DNA of 64,000 nucleotides from Mucor racemosus (GCA_027405735.1 JAPEHQ010000023.1:310001-374000), one strand, 5' to 3'; counted from the stretch's first letter, positions 34,905 to 48,500 are shown. The notes: a model not told the origin generated them from the sequence alone. Made by a program: numbers and translations.

Positions 34905-35815
34905 TTGACCTATAAAAATTGATTTATTAGTAAAATCAATTAACAAGTAATGATTATGGTGTATGTTTGGTATTTGGTAGTGCTATACAAGACAACATTT
35001 TGTTTTCCTCTTCTTGGCTGTTGGTCATTAAACAGAAAAAAAAATTTTTCAGAAATAAAATAGATCAGCAAGAGTTTATTCATTCATTCATTCAAATCAA
35101 GTCAATGCTATGCATACTTTTATAATCACCAATTTTCCTGCAGGTAGATATTGACTTTAGACCAAAAAAGCATTAATTATAACGTAGATGATGGAACAAA
35201 TGACTAAGTCTTGGATTCTTTTTTTGTTCGAAAAAAATATTATAAAGCACCCTAACAATAACAATTAATAATTCATTTCCAAATAAAGAATAGGAAAAAC
35301 ATGTACTTGTACCTGCTATTCGATTTCAGTTGTTTATAAAAAATATTGGTCTTTTTGTTGTAGTTTTAAACATAAATAAAAGAATGAAGAAGAAAGAAAA
35401 ATAATCCTAAATTAGTCGATTTTGTGTGTTACAAATAGAAAGTTACAAAGGCATAAATACTTTTAGTGTTGCCAAACAGGTTGTTGCCGTTGTTCCGTTG
35501 TTCCCATTTGGTCTCCAAAAAAGGAAGAACATGGGCAGAACTCTGTCAAACCCCAAATTTCAAATTGATATATCTCGTCAATAAGGCAATTCTGTTGAAA
35601 CAGAGTAACTTATATCTGCTTTAAATCATTCAAATTATCTTTGTTATTAATTATATTATGATTGATATACATTAGTAAATTGACTAATAAAGAATCTCGA
35701 TCTCATTGCTCTGCTCATCTGGGCTGCCTGCTGATCGGCACAAAAAAATTTATTCTGCCCATCTGTGCAGATTATTATGCCCATGGGAAGCATAATTTGG
35801 TTGTAGTGCATTTAT
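34905..35815 (+). repeat. Family F repeat, copy F2
   Basis: Direct repeat of 30713-31615 with the same landmarks. It ends at CCATGGGAAGCATAATTTGG and TTGTAGTGCA, immediately followed by family C copy C2, whereas F1 is followed by family E. Confidence 0.75.
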
Positions 35816-35819
35816 ATCT

Positions 35820-37170
35820 GTTCGAAAATAGCAGAGTTAATACAAGAATATAAGTGTACTGGCCTAATATTGACTTAAAATTGATTGTACCAAAATTAAG
35901 GTGTTAACTTTTTGTATCCACAAGATAGATCCAACTGAAAACTACCCTACATTTTTTGTTTCAGCAAAAAATGTTAATTTTTTGTCGAGATAATCAAAAT
36001 AGTAGTTCATATTACAGCTTGAAACGTATCATAACGGGGTTCCAAAATTATTTATCGAAATGAATGAAAAATGATGAAAAAAATAAAATCGTTTAATAGC
36101 CCATGAACTGCAAAGTAAGTCGACCTAGCGTACTAAATGTTTTATGTAGAGCTTTGGATTTTGCATCTATCTAAGCAATATTTAGATATTTGTTTCACAT
36201 TAAATTTTATGTAAAATGCAATTGAAATTTTGGAGGTTTTTCGTAGATACACATCACTTTTCATAAGCATTTTTTAAATATAAGTAATGGATATGATGTG
36301 CAAAAACATTATCTATTGATTGAACCATTTGTGAACCTCCTAGCTGCATTTTTCGTAGAGAAAACGAGATTTTTGTCAATTTTTTTTCAAATTCAGAATT
36401 TGGGACGAGGGTATACAAGGGAAAATGGAAGCTAGAGGCGAGGGTACCTCTTTATACATATTTTTGAGGATATCTCCACGAAAAATCAATATTTATAAAA
36501 AATCTAAATTGGGTCCGAGAGAGCTTAATGAGCTCTATGACATGAAGGTAAAAAAAATGCCGCTCAATTTAACGAATATTTTGAAATCTACTACAGAAAT
36601 GCCAAAAAAAAAAAAAAGAAAAAAAAAGAAAGTATCCAAATTTTTTTTGTACCGAAATATGTTATAGAATGCTTTAAAACAAATAAGTTTTATTATTAAG
36701 AGTTGCTAGTATAGCTTAATTTTTTTTAGAGATATGAAGCCTCAAAGTTTTTAATTGTTAGCAGTGAAATACACGTAAAAACCTGAAACATTAGCACTGA
36801 AAAAATTAATACCAACTGAAAAAAATAGGCTATTTCCGGATGCTTATTTTTGGATTAAAGTTGAACATCTCAGGTACATTGGCATATAATTTGTTTATGG
36901 TGTTATTTAATGAAAAAAAAAAGTAGATCAGGGATGAAAAGCGAGACCCAGTTTTCAAGGAAAAAGCGGTGACTTTTACGTGTTCTTGAATCTTTTGTGA
37001 GATGTAAAATAAATTTAGGAATAGGTAGCATAATGCAACCAATTCATATCTGTTTAGCAGTGTCTAAGGCATATCCTGAAAAATGTTTAGTATGACGCTA
37101 GTTATGAAAAAGAGGACACGCTCTGATTTTGAAGATTGAAAGTTTTCAAATTTAGCTTTTTGTATGCTGC
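35820..37170 (-). repeat. Family C repeat, copy C2
   Basis: Nearly identical to 52515-53330 over about 800 bp, then diverging. Minus-strand protein remnants: YELVALCYLFLNLFYISQK, SLKTGSRFSSLIYFFF and LYANVPEMFNFNPKISIRK (36830-37042). The left end is truncated relative to C1 and C3. The right end reaches to within about 140 bp of the NELF-B start, so this repeat may overlap that gene's promoter. Strand given is that of the remnant coding sequence. Confidence 0.7.
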
Positions 37171-37308
37171 CAGATTCGATGGGTCTCCTTCCACGGAGTC
37201 TATTTTATAAAATTTCTGCAAAAGACTGAATGACTGTCACTTAGTTTGGTCGTCTTCGATATCTACAAAAAGTTTAGCAATAAAACACGCTTTTTCACAT
37301 TAACAATC

Positions 37309-39178
37309 ATGTCTAGCGAAAAGAAAGAACTTATTGGGCCTGCTGAGGAGAAAATAAGAACACTCTTATCTCAATCAGGCGATCCTTTGGAAGCCATTCG
37401 TGCTATTCAAAAAGATTATGGTCTCGATCTTGCTGGCATTGATAATATGTATCCATTATTGGATCTTTGTGGATACAGTCGATTGGAGATACACGGAGCA
37501 TGTTTAGATGCTTTAAATAGAGCTACTGTTCACCATATTGAACAACCAACATTTCAACTTGAAAAGTAAATATAATCTAAATAATTGATCAAGCATGAGC
37601 TAATTTTATCCAAGTTTTTATGATTTGTTTGAAAAGACATTCAAGTATATTCATATCCCCTTGATGCAACCTATCCCAATGGCACTTTTAAAGAAATTTG
37701 AACGCCATATTGGAGAAGATATCATTGAAAAACTCAAGAGCGATTTAGCAGTATTTGAGAATTGTCCTTTGAATATTAAGCAGCGTATATGGAAGCAGGA
37801 CGAATCATTTTTCCAACAAACTATGATTTCTTTATTGAACGATTATCACCACGACGAAGCATTACAATTGTTGTCATTGAATTTAAGACCTGATAATTAC
37901 CAAGAAATGATTGAAGAGAGGTAAAATTCACAACGCATATGCATATTGAAATATATTAAACAATTGCATTACAGACGTACACATCCCATCGTCTTGAAAG
38001 TGATGGATACAATCAGTCAAGATCCAGAAATTTACAGAATGTTCATACAAATGATTCGCATTGTATTTGAAGCCACACCTTATCCCAGTTTATGTTCTTT
38101 GCGTGTAGATGTCCTGATGAATTTCCATGATTTAGATTGCGAACCTGTATGTTTAATTGATCTGATTAATATACAAAACACTTAAATATTCCTTCTAGAT
38201 TCTCAGAATAGACAGATGCCATCAACTCATCTGGTCTCTCGATAGTTGCGTACGAAATCAAAACATGGACGAAACAATTATTGAGAAAATTAAAGAATGC
38301 TTTGATAATGTTAAAAACGGATCTACACTTTATGCGTACGTATTTATCACAGATTAACTAATGTATATTAATAGTTTATCGTTTGTAGCGACTTTGCTAT
38401 GGTATTGATGGATCCAATGATTTCCAACTTTTTAGCATCAACAATTGTCAAGTGGTTACGACACAATGTTGAAGATAGTACGCAACAGGAAGATTTGGAA
38501 GACTTGACTAATTATAATGGAAAATTGCTCAATTTGGCAGAACATGCTCCTTACGCCATTGCTCATAATACAAAAATCCCTAAATTAGACAAGGATCTCA
38601 AAGAGAGTTACTGGAGTGCAATTTGTTCTCTCATGTTGGAAGAAGGAAACGATGTAACAGTACCAATGGGCGATAAGCCAGCATCAATTATCTTGCCATT
38701 ATTGCGTCGAAGTGATATTGCTAGAAAAGTATTTGTCCATTATCTTGTAGACCGTACATTTGAAGGAGATATAAAGACATTAACCCGTTGTTTACCGCTT
38801 ATATTGGAAACATGGCCAGCACCTGAATTTGAAGAGGAGGGCATCATATACAGACAAACATATTTAAGTTTTATAAAGACAATGATGGATATCTTGGTTA
38901 AACGTAATTTGTTTGAATGTATCGCTGATGTGAAATGGAGACAAGCTGTTGTGGAAGGTTTCTTATTAAAGGTGGTAGCCTGGGATTGCAGGATTCATGA
39001 ACAAATGATCCGTTTCTTGGCAGAATATTTCCTGGACCCCAAGATTTTAGTCAAATTAGGACCTCAAGTTGGAATCCTTGTAGAATGGGCCGAAGTAACT
39101 GTAGTTAATGGATTAAAAGATGATAAAGTAAGAATATGCAAACCAAATGTACCCAACGTTTTACTAAAATTCAATTAG
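37309..39178 (+). CDS. NELF-B (COBRA1) homologue, negative elongation factor subunit
   Basis: Subunit B of the NELF complex, which in animals holds RNA polymerase II in promoter-proximal pausing. Exons 37309-37565, 37615-37920, 37975-38146, 38199-38335 and 38389-39178 splice in frame to 553 residues, close to the 580 of human NELF-B. Blocks matching the family run the whole length: GDPLEAIRAIQKDYG and PLLDLCGYSRLEIHG (N-terminus), IKQRIWKQDESFF, LRVDVLMNFHDLDCE, CHQLIWSLDSCVRNQNMDET, FAMVLMDPMISNFLAS and VFVHYLVDRTFEGDIK, followed by a helical C-terminal region. No Zn or catalytic motif is expected. The gene lies 206 bp upstream of EFL1 on the same strand. Yeasts lack NELF, so a complete-looking fungal copy is unusual. 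Whether NELF-A, C/D or E exist here is unknown; none is in the window. Confidence 0.93.
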
Positions 39179-39384
39179 CACATGAAAACTTTGAAAGAAC
39201 TTTATGCCTTTTTATTATCGAGATCAAATAGTATATTGAATGGTGATTATAGAATTAGTCCACCATCCGTAATCCAATTCTGCTCTTCTTGATTTCTTTG
39301 GCTCTCCGATGTGTATAAAAAATCTTTTTTCTTCCCTATAGTTTGCTTCTATTTTCTTCCATATCATTATAAATTTAATAAATT

Positions 39385-42300
39385 ATGCCTGCTATTACTC
39401 CAGCACAATTATCGCTATTACAACATAATACGAAAAATATTCGAAATATTTGTATTTTAGCTCATGTTGATCATGGAAAAACTACATTATCAGATTCGCT
39501 TTTAGCGACAAATGGCATTATTTCTTCAAAAATGGCAGGCAAAGTCAGATACCTTGATTCTCGTGAAGATGAACAAGAAAGAGGTATTACCATGGAATCA
39601 AGTGCCATTAGTTTATATTTCAAGCTTGTAAAGTCTGTCAGCAATGAAGGTAAAATATGAATACTAAATTGCCATAGTAAATGCTGATTTTATTTTACAT
39701 TTAGAGGCGCAGCCAAAGATGGTAGAAAGTGAATATCTCATCAATTTAATCGATTCACCCGGCCATGTTGATTTCTCTTCAGAAGTATCTACTGCTTCTA
39801 GATTATGTGATGGTGGTCTCGTTTTGATTGATGTTGTGGAAGGTGTTTGCACTCAGGTAGAGTGTATTTGGATTGATATACTTTCCAACCGAAATTAATG
39901 CAATTTTTATAGACAGTCTCCGTTTTGCGTCAAGCATGGATCGATAAAGTGAGACCCGTACTTGTATTCAACAAAATGGATCGATTGATTGTGGAATTGC
40001 AAATGACACCTCATGAAGCTTATATTCACATTAACAAAATTTTAGAACAAGTGAATGCTGTAATGGCTACTTTTTTCACTGGTGATTTGATGGAAAGTGA
40101 AGCTAGAAAAATGACTGATGAGAAGAAGGATGAAGAGGAAGAATTTGATGCTAATAAAGTCTACGATTGGAGTGTAGAAGATAGAGATGATTCTGACATT
40201 TACTTTGACCCAGCAAGAGGCAATGTTATTTTCTCTAGTGCTGTAGATGGCTGGGCTTTCAGGTAGTAACTTGTATTATGAAATCAAGTGCTTGTACTTA
40301 CTCTTATTTAGAGTACAACAATTTGCTTCTCTTTATGCAAAAAAGCTTGGATTTAAAGAGTCTGTTTTGCAAAAATGTTTATGGGGTGAATACTATTTTG
40401 ATCATAAAGCCAAGCGAGTAATTTTACCAAAGCATTTGAAGGGTAGAAATTTGAAGCCAATGTTTGTTCAATTTGTGCTTGAAAATATCTGGGCTGTTTA
40501 TGGTAGTGTTATTATTGAACCGTAAGTATTCTGAAAAATGTATTCTGAAAAATGTATATACTTATTTTATGTGGCAGTGATCGTGAGCGAGTAGAAAAGA
40601 TTGTTGGTGCCTTGAAAATTAAAGTCTTGCCCAGAGATTTGCGTTCTCGCGATCCCCAAATCTTATTATCTGCCATCTTTTCTCAATGGCTTCCTCTATC
40701 AACATGTGTGTTATTAGCCATTATTGGTCAATTACCCCCTCCTAAAGATGCCCAAAGAATGCGTCTTCCCAAAATGTTGTACCCCAATATTCATCGTAAA
40801 GATAATGACCCTCTTGAGCCTACCAATGATGTTGAAAAGGCATTATACAATTGTGATATCTCCCCTGAGGCTCCTGTTGTTGCTTACGTTAGTAAAATGT
40901 TTGCTGTGCCTGTCGAGTTTTTGCCAGAAAACCGTCGTACTCAAATGACTGCCGAGGAAATGCGCGAACGTGGTAGACAACAGCGTGAATTACGTGCTGC
41001 TCAAGCTGCTTTAGATAAATCAGGTGAAGGTATCCCCTTAAATACTGAGCAAATCAATATCCTTACTCAAGAAGCCGAGGCTGAAGAAGAGCAAGCTGTT
41101 GAAGAACTCAAGGGTGAAAGTTTAATTGGGTTTGCTCGTCTTTATAGTGGTACTATTCGAGTAGGACAAAAGCTTTATGTCTTGGGTCCTAAATATGATC
41201 CTAAATATCCCAAGAAGCATATTTCTGAAATTACCGTACAAAGTCTTTACTTGATTATGGGCAGAGATGTAGAATCTTTAGATGAAGTTTGCGCCGGTAA
41301 TGTCTTTGGTATCGGTGGATTAGAAGGCCATATTCTCAAGAATGGTACATTGGCTAGCACTCTTGAAAATGTTCGTAATATGGCTGGTGTCAAAATGGAG
41401 ACTTCACCTATTGTGCGTGTTGCTCTTGAACCTGAGGATCCTACTCAAATGGATAAATTGGTTGAAGGTCTTCATCTTTTGAATCAAGCAGATCCTTGTG
41501 TAGAAGTTATGTTACAAGAAACTGGTGAGCATGTTATTTTGACAGCTGGTGAATTGCATCTTGAAAGATGCTTGCGCGATTTGAAAGAACGTTTTGCTAA
41601 AATTGAAATTCATGCATCTGAACCCATTGTACCTTTCAGAGAGAGCATTGTTCGTGCTGAATTGTCTACTAATAAGGACAAAGATGGTGTTATGATACCT
41701 CGTGGGCAAGCGGAAATCAAGATTAACAGCAAGTTCTTGACTCTCAAGGTTCAAACCGTGCCTTTACCTACTCGTATTACTGAATTCTTGACTAAACATG
41801 CTGCTTCCATCAAGGCTGTCGTTGAAGAAAAGTTGGCTAAAAAGTCTAGCAAGGAAGAAGATGTAGAAACTGGAGATGCTGCACCTCTTGCCACTAATCA
41901 ACTTCTATCTGCTTCTGAATTGGAACAATTGTTGAAAGAAGAATTTACTCAAGTGAAGAAAGAAGGTGGTCCATTTGCTTCCTTGTGGGATGATGTTGTT
42001 GATCAAATTTGGGCTTTTGGTCCTCGTCGTATTGGCTCTAATTTATTAATCAATCGTATTCCTGGCTATGTTAGAAAACCTTTCTTCCAAGTGGATTCTA
42101 AAAAGAGTGCTGATGTTGCTGGTGATCATGCTGATGAAGTCCTCAAAGTTGAAGATGAAGATACTAGTGCTCTATCTATTTTAGATATTGATTTCCATAT
42201 CCATACTGGCTTCCAATTGACTACTTTGACAGGTCCTTTGTGTGCTGAACCCATGACTGGTGTCTGTTACATTGTACAAGGTGTTGAATTTCATCCTGAA

Positions 42301-43019
42301 GAGATGGTTTCTTCAAGTGGCGAGGCTGTTGATGGTAAGAAATTGAAATTGTATTTAAACAAATCACTAACATTGTAACATAGTTCGATCCCGTCTTCCT
42401 GTCATTCAAGGCCATGTTATTGCTGCAGCTAAAGAAGCTTATCGTCAAGGTTTCCTCGATTGGTCTCCTCGTCTTCTTCTAGCAATGTATACTTGTGATA
42501 TTCAAGCCAATGCTGAAGTTTTAGGTCGTGTCTATGGTGTTATTTCCAAGAGAAAGGGTAAAATCATCTCTGAGGATTTAAAGGACGGAACTTCCTTCTG
42601 GCAAATCAATGCTTTATTGCCTGTTATTGAAAGTTTCGGTTTCTCTGATGGTAAGTGTAGAAGCATTGCATGAATTCGTCTATGGTTTATTGATATTGCC
42701 TTATTTCTAGAAATTCGTAAGAGAACTTCTGGTGCTGCCAGTCCTCAATTAGTGTTCAGTGGATTTGAAATGTTGGATGAAGATCCATTCTGGGTTCCCA
42801 CTACTGAAGAAGAATTAGAAGATTTGGGTGAAAAAGCAGATAAAGAGAATCTAGCTAGAAAATACATGGATACTGTGAGAAAGAGAAAGGTAAGTTGATA
42901 AATGTTTTAATACTGTAATATACTTTTACTGACAAGGAAACTATTTATTTTAGGGTATGTTTGTAGAGAAGAAGCTTGTTGAACATGCTGAAAAGCAAAG
43001 AACTTTGAAGAAAAATTAG
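39385..43019 (+). CDS. EFL1: EFL1/Ria1 GTPase, releases eIF6 from 60S subunits
   Basis: EF-2-like GTPase that with SBDS/Sdo1 ejects eIF6/Tif6 during cytoplasmic 60S maturation. Eight exons by eye (39385-39649, 39705-39856, 39913-40262, 40312-40521, 40578-42334, 42384-42650, 42711-42889, 42954-43019) give 1081 residues, normal for the family. G motifs: AHVDHGKTT (about residues 26-34), the switch I stretch [19 protein letters not shown] and FNKMDR. Family-specific inserts are visible: an acidic stretch before domain II (KKDEEEEFD) and a Glu-rich insert ([17 protein letters not shown], then [15 protein letters not shown]). Near the C-terminus come the EF-2-like domain V blocks ([27 protein letters not shown]) and [18 protein letters not shown], which is diagnostic of Ria1/EFL1. 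EF-2 itself would lack these inserts. The protein ends in a basic tail. Confidence 0.96.
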
Positions 43020-43214
43020 ATAAATTTGTAATTAATTAATGTACATCAACCGTGCTGAAATTTTAAATAAAATCACAATTTGTATAGCCCAATATTAGCC
43101 TAATATTATTACAAGTTTATTATATTCTCTAGAATCAGCCAAAGCTTGTGTCCAAACCCTTTCTTTGGTGCTTAACACACTATGCATCATGTCTAAAAAA
43201 CCGTTTTTAATACT

Positions 43215-44025
43215 GGCATAATACTATGTACTGTAGATACCAGCATTTCCAATTTCGATAGTTGTCATTGCCATATATACTGATTTAGCGCTATTTCTAA
43301 TTTTAAAATGGTCTGCTGAACCACAGTAGCACAGTAGCAACTTGGGAAATGTGGGCGATTGATTCCTACGATTTAACCAGCAAATCAATGGGATACTAAA
43401 ATTATAGCACTGGATACTTTTATAGCTGTAGTATATCTTGAAACTTGCAGCCGCCACTTGGATCAATATTCATTGACTGCAAGCATTTTTCCGCTTTCTT
43501 TATTTTATTTAAGCAGAGGAAGAGATGGTCTTACTCAAAAATATGTGCTCTACCTCTTCAAAAACAGCTATCAACTAACGAAATAACTATATGCTATTTG
43601 TATATTTACTGTGCATTAAGTGCAACTCCAAAATTCAATTTTGAACCATTATTTGATTTTATAAAAAATTTCAAAGAATATCTGAAACAACCCATACAAA
43701 ACAGTTTCAACAAGTACATATTTTCATTTCTCCATTTCCACAGCAGCTAAAGAAGACTAGACCTTTTTCAATTCAATAGATCAACACTAGAAATACCTAC
43801 CATTGCAATGGGAGCTCATTTAGATCCATATTCGGCGAGAACTGGCGCGTTTACTGACTTTAGTAGGCGTAAATAGCAGGTAACCAATTTGCATTTCAAA
43901 TTTATAGAATGTACAATAACCCATAAAAGCTAGCATCTGAAATACTTGTATGACTTATTCATATATAATATATCCATGTAGAGCGACAGCTTGTTTAGAC
44001 CAGTATTCATAGAGATCGTATTTAT
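43215..44025 (+). repeat. Family B repeat, copy B2 (uninterrupted)
   Basis: About 810 bp, the best full copy in the window, aligning with the two halves of B1 (12395-12753 and 14871-15345). No protein is shared between copies. At about 43593 it keeps the single TA-containing site where the Tigger transposon inserted in B1. Confidence 0.75.
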
Positions 44026-44432
44026 GGAATATGTGCATATTTATCCACTATATTGATCTCCATTTCATTTGATTCACAATTAAGTACAGCTGGCATGAAT
44101 AGACATTATACTACTAAATGATATATGCCGATTCATACTAATATACATTTTTTACCGAGCTTCGATCCTAGCAGCTTATAGTTAAAGACCAATCAACATA
44201 ATGTGGGTCTAATCACACCATTATGATCAAGGAGCCATGAGCTCTATGAATACACCGATTGGTTACTATCAAGACTTATATCTGACAAGGGGTATTGTCG
44301 GCTATGTATGGACCTAGGAATGTTTACCTAACCTTTCTGATAAAAACTATATAAAGAGGACATTTATTTACTACAAAAGCCCTCAAGTAGAATTTAACTA
44401 ATAAAACACTAGCGTTATGTAGTCTAATTCCT
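44026..44432. other. Unassigned sequence between repeats
   Basis: About 400 bp without a gene between family B and the split LTR-A. It has some LTR-like features (ATATAAAGAGGACATTTATT near 44350, then AATAAAACAC), but no second copy is in the window. Its nature is unknown. Confidence 0.3.
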
Positions 44433-44610
44433 TGTTGTATTCCACCAAGTACCATACGTTATCACCTTCTACAGTATCAATACATCTTACAATCTATTGG
44501 CTATGACATGTATTGAAGTGCAAAGTCTTGATACCGGATATTAGGAAACTCCAAGCGTAATAAGTGTATCCAGCAATTACCAAGAACAACGCTTGGACCC
44601 CAATTATTAT

Positions 44611-45268
44611 TGCAATAAAATTGAAGTAATTTTATAAAAATAAAAAATAAAATAAAAAATAAAAGCGTTGATAAATACAATTATAGTCTTTCCACGGTTT
44701 TATTGCGATTAAAAGAAATCTGAAGAAAAAGAATGATATCTTCATAAAGTATGCTATATTTATAGGAATTGTAAAATAGTGGATGTTTGTGTGTTGATGC
44801 CTATTTTACAGGTGTTCAATCATAATGTCTTTTATTGACATTCTTTTATAAGATACTTGGTTGAGATGTTGATACTTTGTTTGATATGATAGAATATCAT
44901 TAGATGGATGTTGATCTTTCAACATTCCAGTTATAATTTAAAATGCAACTGAGCTTATTTTTATGGGATGTGATTCCTTATCTAGAATTACTGCAACTGC
45001 GTTTTTATGAGCAGGAGTTTTGGAATATTTTATTAATGCAACATAAGTACAGCTTTATATCATAGGTGTCGTGTTGTAGAAGGTTGTATTTTGATCAGGA
45101 ATACTTCCTTTTACAGGCACCAGCAATATAGAGTTTCCTCGTAATGCTTATTGGGATCTGATTGGAACTCAGTCCTTATGGAGCGAGATTCAGGTACGAA
45201 TCGAGATCAGTTATTTTTCTAAAATGACAATGGCAACTTTGGTCTATAAAACGTGTCATTTCATTGCA
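44611..45268 (-). repeat. 3' LTR of the Ty3/gypsy element
   Basis: 658 bp, same length as the 5' LTR. One substitution seen between the two. Bounded by ATTAT outside and the polypurine tract inside. Confidence 0.95.
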
Positions 45269-45501
45269 CTCTCCCCAGTCAAGCTTTTTGTAGTACAAAA
45301 AGGTGATTGCATATAGTATGTATAGGATTATTAAGAAATATATTATGCATGCGTAATTGAAATTTGTAGAGTATCATCTCGAATAAATATTTAAGGTTAT
45401 AAAGTTTATATGATGGTACATATATCGTTTATTGGTTAAGTAAAAAATAAAGCTGTCTTTTGTTTTTGTTGTGTTCCAGCGAAAAAAATAAAATATAACG
45501 A

Positions 45502-48500
45502 TTATGCCTTTTTATGTCTTTTGGTATCTTTCTGTTGAGAATTGTTTTGATCATCATTTGATCTTTTTCCAATGGAGCGATTTGTATTTTTGGTAGTGAA
45601 ATTATTTTTATTTACCCGTTGTTTTTGTGAGTCTTTAATGCGACGAATCTTTTCCCAATATTTTTTGATGGGTAGAGGTGTAGAAAATAAATCCTCTGTA
45701 ATATATTCGTTTTCTCTGTCAGAATAACCTGACCATTTCACGAGATATTCAATCACACCATCTTTTCGGGTACGATGATTTCGGATGTCTTCGACTTCAA
45801 AATATTCACTTTCTAAAGCGGTTTCATCAATATTGACGAGCTTTAATTCAGATGGAGTATACTCGCGATGGAGCAATTCATTGGTCTCATCTTTTAATAT
45901 ATAGTTGCCAGCCATAGTACGTCGAACGACAATATAAGGTCCTGCGTATAAAGGAGCTAATTTAGATTGGCGACCTTCAGGTAGGCGAACCATGACAGCT
46001 GAATCAAAAGGTATATCTTCAAGGATATATCGCTTTTTGTCCAATTTTTTGCTGTATTCTTCCGCTAAGAGTTTTGTACGTTCTTGAATTGCAGGGAAGA
46101 CAATGTCATTCATGTATTCGACCCTTTTTTCCAATTCTTCAACGGTCAAGGCTTTACGACCATTTAAATTTAATTTTTCGACTTCTCTATTAGTATTGAC
46201 TTGGCGTGCAAACATCAAACTAAAAGGAGTACTACCAGTTCTTTGTTTAACTTTCATATTAATGACAAGTTGACAGATAGCAAGACGATCATCCCAATTA
46301 TGGGTATCGTTTCCACACATTTTTCTTAAGGTTTGTGTAACATTTTTCACAGCGTTTTCGCAGCTGCCGTTTGATTGTTTATAATAAGGTAATGAATAAT
46401 TGTGTTTGATGGATAAGGTCTTTGCAAAGTGGTTCATCAACATGCACCGAAATTCTTTTCCATTATCCGTTAACTGTACGGACAAGGCTACGCCATAGTC
46501 CCCGAAAATATTCAAAATTGCTTGTGCTATCGTACTACTATTTTTGTTTGGAAGTGCACGAACGATTACATAACGTGTGCATAGGTCAATCATAACTAAA
46601 ACATAGATATTCCCTTTATCTGTGGCAGGCAATGGTCCTAAAAGATCAAAGGCACAGAAATCCATTGCGTCAAAACTGACGATGCTTTTTGCAGGGTTAA
46701 ATCCTTTTCTGGTAATGTTATGTTGAGCACATTCACGACAAGATTTTACAATTTCTTTACAATCTGAATAGATAGATGTCCAGTGCAAGCCATGATATGT
46801 ATGGATATGGTCAATAACAGAGGCTTCACCAAAATGACCCAACTCATGAGCATCTTTTATTATTTGTGCACGTTCTTTTGCGGGAGGACACACATAATCA
46901 GTGGTTTTAGATTTGAATTCCTTGCTATTTAATTTGATAGCTAGTACATTTAGATTCACATCTTGAGCATAGAAAGTTGTTTCTTTAACTAACTCTTTTT
47001 TATTATTGGATGCTCTTTTAATTAAAATGAGTTTTTGTAATTTCTTGATTTGTCTATCATTTTCATTTTCTAATAGCTTGTCCTCTTCAATTGGAGGATA
47101 AATGCGAGACAAAGCATCACATAATACATTGTTTATTCCTTTGACATGCGAAATAGTAAAGCTATATTCTCCAAGAATTTCCAAGTAACTTTGTAATGTG
47201 CTATTTAGACCAGTCGAAGTAAACATGAAAGTTAAAGCCAAATGATCAGTTAACACTTCAATGTTTGGATGACCCCACAATACTGATTTGAATTTCACAA
47301 AACCAAATACGATTGCAGCGCATTCTCGACGATTGGTTGACCAATTACGTTCAGCTTGATTCAAAGATTTACTCACAAAACCAATATGTTTAATACGACC
47401 TAAGGGGTCTTTTTGATATAAACAAGCGGCAATTCCATATACGGAAGCATCTCCTTGCAAGTACATTTTTTCGTTTAGGTTTGGAGCATGAAGTATTTGA
47501 TTTGATTGCAAAATTTGTTTTATCGCATTGAAGCGATCAGTATGTAATTGTGTCCAATTATTTTTTACATCTTTGTCATTTCGTAATTTATCAATGGGTT
47601 CTGCAACTTTAGAAAGCATTGGGCAATAATCTCTTAAATGACTAATTACCCCCATAATACTTCTAACTTGTTTAGCTGTTTTGGGAATTTGCCATGTGTC
47701 GATATTAGATAATCGTCTCATGTCAATCTTTTGTATACCTGGTCCAACTACAAATCCTAATAAAAAGACAGAAGTTTGAAACCATGCACATTTAGCCACG
47801 TTAATCCGTAAATTCACGTTTGTTAGCCTATTTATAACTAGATTGATCAATATGATATGGCTTTTTATATCTCTAGAGTATAAGACTACATCATCAATAT
47901 AGTGCTCTACTCCACCATAAACAATTGGGTGATTGAGATCATTTGTTATCTTTGCAGGACCCTTAATTTTTAATTGATTTAGTTTTTCCATTTCATAATG
48001 TAGTTCTTGTTGAATTCCCTCCAATAATATGGACATATTTTTAACAAACAATGAACTCATAAATTTTAAACCGAAAGGTGCTCGAGACCATCTATAATAA
48101 AGTCCATTATGACTAAATATTAAGGCATTTCTCGACTCAACATTTACACCATAGGAATAGTATGCCTGGTGTAAGTCAATTTTACTTATTATACGTGCAT
48201 TAGCCGACACTCTTTCGAAAATTTCATGAATTTTTGGCACAGCAAGGTTTTCATGGTAATTGTCATCAATTGCCGCATTAATTTTTCGCAAATCACAGCA
48301 AATACGCAATTTCGTAACATTGTTATTTTCATCCTTCTTTCCTACAGCAAGTAAGGGCGAATGAAATACAGAAGAAGGTTTGCACCTTTCCACAATTTTG
48401 TTCTCTAACCATTCCTTGATTTGTTTATCAATTTCTTTGTAAGCATTTATTGCTAAGGGATATTGTCGTACATAACAATCTTTTGGATTTGATATGGGTA

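Noticed and set aside
36425..36667. Plus-strand Lys-rich 80-codon frame in family C
   Set aside because: Not preserved in the other family C copies; the conserved peptides lie on the minus strand.
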